This document shows positions 1 through 5,915 of a stretch of DNA of 6,890 nucleotides, piece after piece. Both the position numbers and the translations under genes were made by a program. The notes beneath the pieces are model-generated. The model was not told the DNA's origin. It was given only the letters and a program-made list of their open reading frames with translations, and searched no databases. Position 1 is the stretch's first letter. Each line of letters begins with the position of its first letter. This DNA is from Syntrophaceae bacterium UBA5619 (GTDB lineage: Bacteria; Desulfobacterota; Syntrophia; Syntrophales; UBA5619): the NCBI GenBank assembly GCA_002424545.1, contig DIKL01000126.1, positions 1-6,890 on the forward strand, written 5' to 3'.

Positions 1-751
1 AGGTCGCGGCGACGGCGCCGGCGCGGACGACGCCCGCCCTCCCCTGAATGTCCGCCGGCGCCGGGAGGACGCTGTGGTCGGGCTCCACGCGATCGAGGGT
101 CATCCCCAGGCGGTGGACGAGCAGGGCGAGCACCTCGGCGTACATCCCGGTGATGAGTTCCGCCACCGGCCCCTTCCCCGTCAGATCGAACCGGTCCGGA
201 TCGGAACCGAACCCGCAGACGTTGAACACGTAGTCATGATCCGGCGCGCCGCTGATGTCGAAAACCTCCTGCACCTGGATGGAGTCCAGCGAAAGACAGA
301 TCCCGGTGGCCGCGGTGGCGATCTTCTCGACGACGAACCCGGGATTGAGGCCGGTGCTGAACAGGGACGCGTTCCCCCGGGCGCAGGCCCGCTCGAACTC
401 GGCGGCATAGGCGGGGCCGTGATAGGCGGGGAACCCGTGCCCGTTGATCGTAATGACGTTCTTCCCCGAGGCCAGCAGGCGGCACATGTCCGCGTTGTGG
501 TGGCGATAGGGAAACTGAATGCGCGGGGCGTGGATGACCACGTCGGCCTCCAGGGCCAGGATATCCTCGATCCGGTTCGTCGCGATGACGCCCGTCGGCG
601 CCCGCCGGGCGATCTCGCCCGCGTCACGGCCGACTTTCCGGTCGCTGTAGACGTAAAGCCCCGCGAGTTCCAGATCGGGATGGTCGATCACGGCCCTCAG
701 GCACGTTTTCCCCATGGAGCCCGTCGCCCATTGAATCACGCGGTATTTCAT
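1..751 (-). CDS. Dihydrodipicolinate-reductase-like NAD(P)H dehydrogenase, N-terminal 250 residues (partial at window edge)
   Basis: The minus-strand frame is open from an ATG at 749-751 to the left edge, so the C-terminus is missing. The N-terminus (MKYRVIQWATGSMGK) is a beta strand followed by a G-S-M-G turn at residues 11-14, a Rossmann NAD(P)-binding start. Next come an acidic-tipped second strand (LELAGLYVYS, about 27-36), the segment GRDAGEIA (41-48) and PTGVIATNRIEDIL (52-65). A GLNPGFVVEK segment lies near residues 134-143. This layout matches the NAD(P)H-dependent amine dehydrogenase / dihydrodipicolinate reductase N-terminal-domain proteins related to 2,4-diaminopentanoate dehydrogenase, not the classical lysine-pathway DapB. 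The true substrate cannot be told. A purine-rich GGAAGGGAAA lies about 6-15 bases upstream of the ATG and supports this start. It follows rpe in the same direction after 182 bases, so cotranscription is possible, but the repeat between them argues for caution. Confidence 0.85.
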   Translation of the reverse strand, partial: MKYRVIQWATGSMGKTCLRAVIDHPDLELAGLYVYSDRKVGRDAGEIARRAPTGVIATNRIEDILALEADVVIHAPRIQFPYRHHNADMCRLLASGKNVITINGHGFPAYHGPAYAAEFERACARGNASLFSTGLNPGFVVEKIATAATGICLSLDSIQVQEVFDISGAPDHDYVFNVCGFGSDPDRFDLTGKGPVAELITGMYAEVLALLVHRLGMTLDRVEPDHSVLPAPADIQGRAGVVRAGAVAAT

Positions 752-802
752 CGGCCGTTTCCCTTCCAACCCAGGATGTGTTCGCAAAAGGTCAAGGATC
801 GC

Positions 803-906
803 TTTTTGAGGCCCGCGCAAGCGGGCATCCCTGTCTAGGACTTTTGGCTTCCCGCTTTCGCGGGGACGGCAGGGGCGCGGGCCTGGATGCGGGGGTGACG
901 GGAACG
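803..906. repeat. Dispersed-type intergenic repeat with two GC-rich stem-loops
   Basis: Two perfect short hairpins lie close together. The first is GCCCGC-GCAA-GCGGGC at 811-826; the second is CCCGC-TTTC-GCGGG at 851-864. They are followed by a G-rich tail (gcgggcctggatgcggg near 877-893). Read as protein on the plus strand, the block gives RPAQAGIP, then SRFRGDG and LDAGVTG. These are the tell-tale spurious peptides of the short palindromic intergenic repeats scattered through many proteobacterial genomes. It lies between rpe and the dehydrogenase gene. Neither hairpin is followed by a T-run in the direction of rpe transcription, so it is not a standard intrinsic terminator. Copy number elsewhere cannot be judged from one window. 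Confidence 0.6.
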
Positions 907-933
907 GGTGCTGGCCTCAAGGCGATGTCCCGA

Positions 934-1587
934 TCAGGCGACGCGGGCCTTCATGGCGGCGATCGTCCCCGCGTAGTCGGGGCTGCCGAAGATCGCCGCC
1001 CCGGCGACGAGGACGTCCGCCCCGGCCTGGGCGATCGCGCCGATGTTGTCCACCGTGACGCCGCCGTCCACCTCCAGGAGGACCCGGGGTGCGGTGGCCG
1101 CGATCATCTCTTTGGCCCGGCGGATCCTGGACAGGGCGCCGTCGATGAACCGCTGGCCTCCGAAGCCGGGGTTGACCGACATGACCAGCACCAGGTCGAG
1201 ATCCGGGAGGATTTCCTCCACCTGAACGAGGGGCGTCGCGGGATTGAGCGATACGCCGGCGCGGCAACCCGCCTCGCGGATGAGCCCAATCGTCCGGTGC
1301 AGATGGTGCGCCGCCTCCACGTGGACCGTGATCCAGTCGCTGCCCGCCCGGGCGAACTCCGGGATGAAACGCTCGGGCGCTTCGATCATCAGGTGGACGT
1401 CGAGGGGCAGGGTCGTGACCTTCCGGATGGCGGCGACCATGGCCGGTCCCAGGGTGAGGTTTGGAACGAAGTGGCCGTCCATGACGTCCACGTGGATCCA
1501 GTCGGCCCCCGCCGCCTCCACGGCGCGGATCTCTTCCGCCAGGCGGCTGCCGTCCGCGGACAGGATGGAAGGGGCGATCTTTTTCAT
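934..1587 (-). CDS. rpe: Ribulose-phosphate 3-epimerase
   Basis: The 217-residue protein interconverts D-ribulose 5-phosphate and D-xylulose 5-phosphate in the non-oxidative pentose phosphate pathway, in the cytosol. It has the full TIM-barrel signature in order: KIAPSILSAD at the N-terminus (Ser7), DWIHVDVMDGHFVPN (29-43, with metal ligand His32, the catalytic Asp34 and Met36), PLDVHLMIE (61-69, His65), MSVNPGFGGQ (136-145, phosphate loop) and LEVDGGV (171-177, catalytic Asp174). GAAIFG near 196-201 completes the C-terminal phosphate site. Length is normal for the family. The ATG at 1585-1587 was chosen because MKKIAPSILSAD is the family N-terminus and GGAG sits about 6-9 bases upstream. The same frame stays open far upstream across the antisense of kdtA, but that is a GC-rich artefact. 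It is divergent from kdtA and ends in TGA. Confidence 0.97.
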   Translation of the reverse strand: MKKIAPSILSADGSRLAEEIRAVEAAGADWIHVDVMDGHFVPNLTLGPAMVAAIRKVTTLPLDVHLMIEAPERFIPEFARAGSDWITVHVEAAHHLHRTIGLIREAGCRAGVSLNPATPLVQVEEILPDLDLVLVMSVNPGFGGQRFIDGALSRIRRAKEMIAATAPRVLLEVDGGVTVDNIGAIAQAGADVLVAGAAIFGSPDYAGTIAAMKARVA

Positions 1588-1593
1588 GCCTGC

Positions 1594-1622
1594 TCCATAC
1601 AGGATTATCCCATCGCTGTCAA
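1594..1622 (-). promoter_or_regulatory. Candidate sigma-70 promoter for rpe
   Basis: On the minus strand there is a perfect -35 box TTGACA (1617-1622), then exactly 17 bases, then TATGGA (1594-1599, three of six matches to TATAAT). Transcription from this pair would begin almost at the rpe start codon, giving a nearly leaderless message, and its -10 box would overlap the GGAG ribosome-binding site. An alternative -10, GATAAT (five of six matches), lies within the spacer at 1603-1608 but lacks a good -35. It would leave a short leader of about 13 bases that keeps the GGAG. Which one is used cannot be decided from sequence. Confidence 0.35.
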
Positions 1623-1639
1623 CCGGCCCTCCGTGCGGG

Positions 1640-1670
1640 CCGCCCGGGGACCCGCCTCCGGCCCGGGCGG
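1640..1670. repeat. GC-rich inverted repeat between the divergent rpe and kdtA promoters
   Basis: The arms CCGCCCGGG (1640-1648) and CCCGGGCGG (1662-1670) are perfect 9-base complements separated by 13 bases. The repeat lies between the -35 boxes of the two candidate divergent promoters and ends 8 bases before the kdtA -35 box. It could be an operator for a dimeric regulator or simply a chance hairpin in very GC-rich spacer. No regulator family is recognised from the motif. Confidence 0.35.
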
Positions 1671-1678
1671 GAATGTTC

Positions 1679-1707
1679 TTGACAGACGGGGCCAAAAGGG
1701 CCATGAT
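1679..1707 (+). promoter_or_regulatory. Candidate sigma-70 promoter for kdtA
   Basis: There is a perfect TTGACA at 1679-1684, a 17-base spacer, and CATGAT at 1702-1707 (four of six matches to TATAAT). This would start transcription near 1714 and leave a leader of about 40 bases before the kdtA ATG at 1753. Box quality, spacing and position all agree. Confidence 0.5.
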
Positions 1708-1752
1708 CCCCGCGATTTGAACCGGGCGAACGGCTTCCCGGGGAGCACGAAG

Positions 1753-3069
1753 ATGCTGTACCCCCTGTACAATCTGGTCCTCGTCCTCGCGGCGGTCTTC
1801 GCCGTGCCCTACTACGGGGCGAAAATCCTCTTTCGGGGAAAGTACCGCCGGAGCATCGGCCCGAAATTCGGTCTGATCCGTCCGGACCTGTTTGCCCGGA
1901 TGGAGGGGACGCCGCGGATCTGGGTGCATGCGGTCTCCGTCGGAGAGGTCACGGCGGCGGCGCCGATCATCGCCTCGCTCCGGGAGCATTTCCCGGCGGC
2001 CTGCATTGTCCTGTCCACGAGCACGGAAACGGGCCAGGAGATGGCCCGCAGGATCGCCACCGCCGCGACGGTCTCGATCTACTATCCCCTCGATCTCGGA
2101 TGCGTGGTGCGACGCGTCATCGACCGTGTCCGTCCCGATCTGTTCATCCCCGTCGAAACGGAGCTTTGGCCGAATTTTCTCCGGCACTGCAAGGACCGGG
2201 GGATCCGCGTGGTCATGGTGAACGGCCGGATTTCGCCCCGCTCCTTCAGGCGCTTCGTCCTGACGCGCTTTTTCTGGCGGGAGGTCCTGGCGGCGGTGGA
2301 TGAAATGGGGGTCATTTCGCAGGCCGATGCCGAACGGGCGGAGGCCATGGGGGTGCCCGCGAAGAAGATCCATGTGCTGGGCAACGCCAAGTACGACAGC
2401 CTGGCCGCCAAGGCGTCGCCGAAGATCCGCGAGGACATCGCGCGGCGCCTGGGGCTGACGGAGTCGGAACCGGTCTTCGTCGCGGGGAGCACGCACGAAG
2501 GGGAGGAGGCGATCGTGCTCGACGTCTATCGCCGGTTGCTCGAGGCGGATCCCGCCGCCAAACTGATCCTGATCCCCCGTCATGTGGAACGGGCGGCGGC
2601 GGTGCTCAAACTCGTCCGGGACGCGGGATTCCCGGACTGCATCACGATGTCGGAATTGAACAAGGGCAAAAAGAGGGCGGGGGAGCGCGTCATCGTGATC
2701 GACGTGATCGGCGAGCTCTTCAAGGTGTACAGCCTGGCGACGGCGGTCTTCTGCGGGGGGTCGCTTGTCCCGAAGGGAGGGCAGAACATCCTCGAGGCGG
2801 CGGCGTGGGGGAAGGTCGTGTTCTACGGGCGGTTCATGGACGATTTCCGGGAAGAGCGGGCGCTGCTGGAGGAGACCGGGGCGGGCATCATGGTGCGCGA
2901 CGGCGCGGACCTCGCCGCCCGTCTGATCGAGATGATCCGCCACCCGGAAGAGCGCCGCCGCCTGGGAGAGAAGGGCCGGGACAGGGTCATCGCGAACATG
3001 GGCGCCGCTGGCCGTTACGCCGCGATGATCCGGATGCAGGTCAAAAAGACGGGCGCCGCCGGGCTTTAG
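1753..3069 (+). CDS. waaA: 3-deoxy-D-manno-octulosonic acid (Kdo) transferase
   Basis: The 438-residue enzyme (also called KdtA) transfers Kdo from CMP-Kdo to the lipid A precursor at the inner face of the cytoplasmic membrane. It is a GT30-family glycosyltransferase. Residues 1-27 form a hydrophobic N-terminal anchor. The GT30 N-domain follows with WVHAVSVGEV (57-66; Glu65 fits the family catalytic base), STSTETG (88-94), the signature PVETELWPN (133-141) and MVNGRIS (155-161). The C-domain has LGNAKYD (209-215), AGSTHEGEE (244-252), LIPRHVER (273-280), GGSLVPKGGQN (335-345) and LEAAAWGKVVFYG (347-359). The familiar GGHN motif reads GGQN here, a conservative change. The ATG at 1753 starts right at the membrane anchor, with GGGGAG about 8 bases upstream. 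The same frame is open back to 778 antisense to rpe; that part is not coding. No clear partner lipid A genes are visible. Confidence 0.95.
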   Translation: MLYPLYNLVLVLAAVFAVPYYGAKILFRGKYRRSIGPKFGLIRPDLFARMEGTPRIWVHAVSVGEVTAAAPIIASLREHFPAACIVLSTSTETGQEMARRIATAATVSIYYPLDLGCVVRRVIDRVRPDLFIPVETELWPNFLRHCKDRGIRVVMVNGRISPRSFRRFVLTRFFWREVLAAVDEMGVISQADAERAEAMGVPAKKIHVLGNAKYDSLAAKASPKIREDIARRLGLTESEPVFVAGSTHEGEEAIVLDVYRRLLEADPAAKLILIPRHVERAAAVLKLVRDAGFPDCITMSELNKGKKRAGERVIVIDVIGELFKVYSLATAVFCGGSLVPKGGQNILEAAAWGKVVFYGRFMDDFREERALLEETGAGIMVRDGADLAARLIEMIRHPEERRRLGEKGRDRVIANMGAAGRYAAMIRMQVKKTGAAGL

Positions 3070-3325
3070 GTCTAAAGCGACAATGAAGTGGAAATCAATA
3101 ACTTCGATCCACTAAAACGAAACGGAATCAACGCGTTAAATTGAGCGAGCGGATCAGAATTCTTTTCTTGTTTTAACGCCAAAGATCTAACCTAAGAAGT
3201 GCGGTGTGGGGAAATTTTTCAAACCCGCTTGCCATTCTAATCGCCTTTGCTTTACATCGCAGGCCAGATGGCGTATGAATGGTACGCTAGACGGGTGGCT
3301 GACAGTCTGCCAAAAACAAGAAAAA
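3070..3325. other. Left boundary of the defence islet: lower-GC spacer with two inverted repeats
   Basis: GC content falls sharply immediately after kdtA. The spacer holds two perfect inverted repeats. AGTGGA (3087-3092) pairs with TCCACT (3108-3113) over a 15-base loop. GCGTTAAA (3133-3140) pairs with TTTAACGC (3172-3179) over a 31-base loop. Neither is followed by a convincing T-run, so a kdtA terminator is not clear. No RNA gene or convincing small protein was seen. The sharp change in composition marks the likely insertion edge of the islet, but no matching direct repeat was found at the other side. Confidence 0.4.
3229..3257 (+). promoter_or_regulatory. Weak candidate promoter for the restriction islet
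   Basis: TTGCCA (3229-3234, five of six matches to the -35 consensus) is followed after 17 bases by TTACAT (3252-3257, only three of six matches to the -10). It lies about 70 bases before the methyltransferase ATG at 3326. It is the best pair seen in this spacer, but it is weak. Confidence 0.22.
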
Positions 3326-3859
3326 ATGACCCAAGCAACAAATAGTAAAGCTGAATACATCGATATCCTGCAGAAGAAGACCTTTGCCGAATTCTTCGCC
3401 GGCATTGGTCTGATGCGCTTGGGATTGGAGAAAGAGGGGTGGACCGTTGCCTATGCAAACGACATCGCCGCCGATAAATTCGAAATGTATTCCGATAACT
3501 TTCCGAATGCCAAGACCCATTTCTCGCTCGGCGATGTCCACCAGTTGAATGTCGAGGATGTTCCCACGGTGACTTTGGCCACGGCCTCATTTCCGTGCAA
3601 CGATTTTTCTCTGGCCGTCATGCGCAGGGGGCTTGCCGGCAAAGAGTCGTCGGCCTATTGGGGATTCGTTCGGGTGCTGGATGAAATGGGAGAACGTCGG
3701 CCGCCGATCGTTCTGCTGGAGAACGTCGCAGGTTTTCTGACGTCCCATGAGGGACGGGACTTCCAATAGGCGCTGCTTGCTATCAATCGCCTGGGTTACG
3801 CCGTCGATCCAATGATCATCGATGCGGCGAAATACACAAAGTGGGCTCACGCAATATAG
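3326..3859 (+). pseudogene. Truncated and amber-interrupted C5-cytosine DNA methyltransferase (Dcm-type)
   Basis: The first 147 codons encode the N-terminal half of a C5-cytosine methyltransferase. Motif I (SAM binding) is TFAEFFAGIGLMRLG (19-33). Motif IV is TASFPCNDFS (86-95), with the catalytic Cys91. Motif VI is VLLENVAGF (129-137). Just after GRDFQ a TAG at 3767-3769 stops translation. The same frame then continues with recognisable family sequence (ALLAINRLGYAVDPMIIDAAKY), where intact relatives go on to the QSRxR motif VIII. Here homology ends near 3840 and a second TAG follows at 3857-3859. Motifs VIII to X and the target-recognition domain are absent, so no active enzyme can be made. 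The ATG at 3326 has only a weak AAGAAA ribosome site; an earlier in-frame ATG at 3275 has no family support. GC is about 56% by hand count, against about 40% just downstream. It was probably the modification enzyme of a system with the DUF4928 and Vsr genes. Confidence 0.9.
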
Positions 3860-3892
3860 CAACATCATGAAATTTTTCTTTGCAGGGACATT

Positions 3893-4888
3893 ATGATCTC
3901 AGAATTTCATGTTGGCGAAAGATATACAAATGACGAGATACGATTTGCTTTAAATGTAGAAAATTTAGGTGGGATACGTCCGTCTGTTGACGCGAGTAAG
4001 CACCTTAACCATCTGGTTATATTGACGACGGCAGAGCAGTATCAGAGAAATCTCTCAGAGAATCCTTACCATGACAGAATTGAAAACAACGTGCTCATTT
4101 ACACAGCTCAGGGACGAATTGGTGATCAAGAAATCACGGGTCGGAATAAAAGGATAATCGAACAATATTCTTCACCAATTCCGTTTTACTGTTTCTCGAA
4201 TGAGGGAAGACAAACATATATTTTTCTTGGATTACTTGAACTGCTGCGGCATTATCAGGAATATCAAATAGACAAGAAGAATACCTTGAGGAAAGTATGG
4301 GTATTTGAATTCTACATCCATAATGAGATCGGTGTAGTGCCTATTCAGCATGCAAAAGATTTGATCTCTGCAATATTTAAGGATTCTCGACAGAAACGTG
4401 ATCTTGACAAGGAAGAGAGAGAAGTCGTTTCTTTTGAAGCCCCTTACAATACTTTTGAAAAGACAAGTTACGAGAGAGAAGAAATTCGTTCTCACCTGCT
4501 GCAAATTAATCCATACCGGTTTGAATCGCTTGTACGCGATGTCGTTGAGCGCAGTGGATTTAAAAACGTTGCCGTAACTCCTCCATCTCAGGATGGAGGA
4601 ATTGACGTTAATGCATATGTAGATGATTCCAATTACTTTTTCTCGAAAACGCATGTTCAATTTCAAGTAAAACGTTGGCGTCATTCCGTTGGTAGCGTTG
4701 AGATTAATAATTTTCGGGGAGCACTGAATACAACTGCAAAAGGCGTCTTCATAACAACAAGTCATTTTACGAAAGCCGCCATTCAAGAATCTGAACACGT
4801 TGTCAAGCCGTGCATTTCGCTGATGGACGGGTTCAAGTTTTCAAAACTAATTATGGATACAGGTATAAGCCTGAGTAAATATTTCTAA
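3893..4888 (+). CDS. SRA/YDG-like domain fused to Mrr-type nuclease; putative modification-dependent (type IV) restriction endonuclease
   Basis: The protein has 331 residues. Residues 1 to about 145 form a globular domain with NNVLIYTAQGRIGDQEITGRNK (in the stretch 65-86) and a later RKVWVFEFYI (133-142). The pattern YT-x2-G-x2-GDQ followed by GRN resembles the modified-base-reading SRA/YDG fold; this assignment is moderate. After a charged linker (about 160-200), residues 200-322 form a clear Mrr catalytic domain: FESLVRDVVERSGF (210-223), QDGGIDV (233-239, catalytic Asp238), VQFQVKRW (255-262, Gln258-x-Lys260), VEINNFRGAL (269-278), KGVFITTSHFT (283-293) and ISLMDG (308-313). Such fusions cut DNA carrying modified cytosines. 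The ATG at 3893 is preceded by AGGGA (3884-3888), a good ribosome site. GC is about 40%, far below the flanks, suggesting separate arrival. It sits in the gap where the methyltransferase C-terminus should be, and 57 bases before the next gene. Confidence 0.85.
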   Translation: MISEFHVGERYTNDEIRFALNVENLGGIRPSVDASKHLNHLVILTTAEQYQRNLSENPYHDRIENNVLIYTAQGRIGDQEITGRNKRIIEQYSSPIPFYCFSNEGRQTYIFLGLLELLRHYQEYQIDKKNTLRKVWVFEFYIHNEIGVVPIQHAKDLISAIFKDSRQKRDLDKEEREVVSFEAPYNTFEKTSYEREEIRSHLLQINPYRFESLVRDVVERSGFKNVAVTPPSQDGGIDVNAYVDDSNYFFSKTHVQFQVKRWRHSVGSVEINNFRGALNTTAKGVFITTSHFTKAAIQESEHVVKPCISLMDGFKFSKLIMDTGISLSKYF

Positions 4889-4945
4889 TTCTTTCGATCC
4901 AAACCATTAAATCACGACGCCTTTCATCACCATGGAACTTATGCC

Positions 4946-5908
4946 ATGACTCTATTTGAATCGTCACTTAGGGAATTCTCTTCACAATATCAGATTAATA
5001 GCAAAGGCGCCCTTTCCCTTGCCCTTTTCTTAACTCGTATGGCGAGTGAAAAGGTCCCTCCCTATTCCGTAGACACTTTTATCACAAAGAAGGGAGGTCA
5101 AATTGCAGGTCTCGGAAAAAGTTCTGTGCAGGCTATCTTGGCCGATTACGGTATTGATCGGGTTCTTGCGGAGGAAGGTGGGAGAACAAGCCAGGGAAGC
5201 CTATATAAATCTCAAGCGTATCTGACTTTTCTGAACAAACTTGAACTGGAAACACAACTCGACTATTATGCGATAGAAAATTGGTGGATAGAGCGCATAA
5301 GAGAATATTTTAGATCGAATCCGCCAAGTTATAAACAAAGAAAAGATAGTTCCAGACCCTTCAGCCTGAAAATTGATTCATCAAAATCCATCAGGAGCAT
5401 TGTATCAGATCTGATTGAAGCGGCTTTCGCCAGGCAGAGAGAATGCCCGGGAATCATGGTCGCCGGCGCGGTCATGCAGCACCTTGTGGGGGCAAAGATT
5501 GAAACGGCCCTTCCGGACGCAGGAATTGTCCACGAAGGCTTTTCCGTTGCCGACGCTCCCTCTGGAAGGAAGGGCGATTTTTTGATCGGAGACACGGCGA
5601 TTCACGTAACGACAGCCCCAACGGAGGCTCTGATCAGGAAATGTAGAAACAATCTGGCGCAAAGCATCAGGCCGCTGATCATCACCACACAGAGCGGCAT
5701 GGGTGGCGCCATTGCCCTAGCAAAGAACGCGGACGTTGCGGAAAGGATAGACGTCATCGAGATTGAACAGTTCATCGCCACCAACATTTATGAATGGACA
5801 GCCTTTCAGCAGACAAAGCGCAACGTGAGCTTCCGCAAACTGCTTGAGGTTTACAACCGCATCATCGACCAGTGCGAAACCGACCCCAGTTTGAAAATCG
5901 AGATGTAA
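4946..5908 (+). CDS. DUF4928-family protein, candidate restriction endonuclease of the methyltransferase/Vsr system
   Basis: The 320-residue protein fits the DUF4928 family, which is usually found next to C5-cytosine methyltransferases and Vsr. The N-terminal part has TKKGGQIAGLGKSSVQAIL (47-65) and EEGGRTSQGSL (76-86). The C-terminal part has AGAVMQHLVGAKI (173-185) and GRKGDFLIGDTAIHVTTAP (207-225), then RKCRNNLAQSIRPLIITTQS (231-250), and IEIEQFIATNI (271-281). The GDF...HVT block in alternating strands resembles a nuclease core, but the usual Lys of PD-(D/E)xK is not obvious: the site reads H220-V-T222. A restriction role is inferred from context, not proven. The start ATG at 4946 overlaps the stop of a tiny upstream frame; the ribosome site is poor. 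It ends 7 bases before vsr. The first half is about 42% GC and the second about 54%, a possible recombination join near 5400-5460. Confidence 0.85.
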   Translation: MTLFESSLREFSSQYQINSKGALSLALFLTRMASEKVPPYSVDTFITKKGGQIAGLGKSSVQAILADYGIDRVLAEEGGRTSQGSLYKSQAYLTFLNKLELETQLDYYAIENWWIERIREYFRSNPPSYKQRKDSSRPFSLKIDSSKSIRSIVSDLIEAAFARQRECPGIMVAGAVMQHLVGAKIETALPDAGIVHEGFSVADAPSGRKGDFLIGDTAIHVTTAPTEALIRKCRNNLAQSIRPLIITTQSGMGGAIALAKNADVAERIDVIEIEQFIATNIYEWTAFQQTKRNVSFRKLLEVYNRIIDQCETDPSLKIEM

Positions 5909-5915
5909 TCAAGCC

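Noticed and set aside
74..838. Plus-strand open frame of 254 codons.
   Set aside because: It is the antisense of the dehydrogenase gene, which has clear Rossmann-type family motifs on the minus strand.
778..1752. In-frame upstream extension of kdtA through the antisense of rpe.
   Set aside because: The kdtA product begins naturally at its membrane anchor (1753) with a good ribosome site; the upstream part is antisense to rpe and includes the repeat.
1588..2943. Long open frame on the minus strand continuous with rpe and antisense to kdtA.
   Set aside because: The part upstream of the rpe ATG is Arg/Pro/His-rich with no family likeness, while kdtA on the other strand shows every family motif; a GC-rich shadow.
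3079..3141. Short stretch encoding VEINNF, the same six residues as in the Mrr domain at residues 269-274.
   Set aside because: The match does not extend on either side and codons differ at most third positions; probably chance, not a duplicated Mrr fragment.
4232..4798. Minus-strand open frame opposite the SRA-Mrr gene.
   Set aside because: No family signal, Cys/Phe/Ile-rich shadow composition, and the plus strand carries the complete Mrr motif set.
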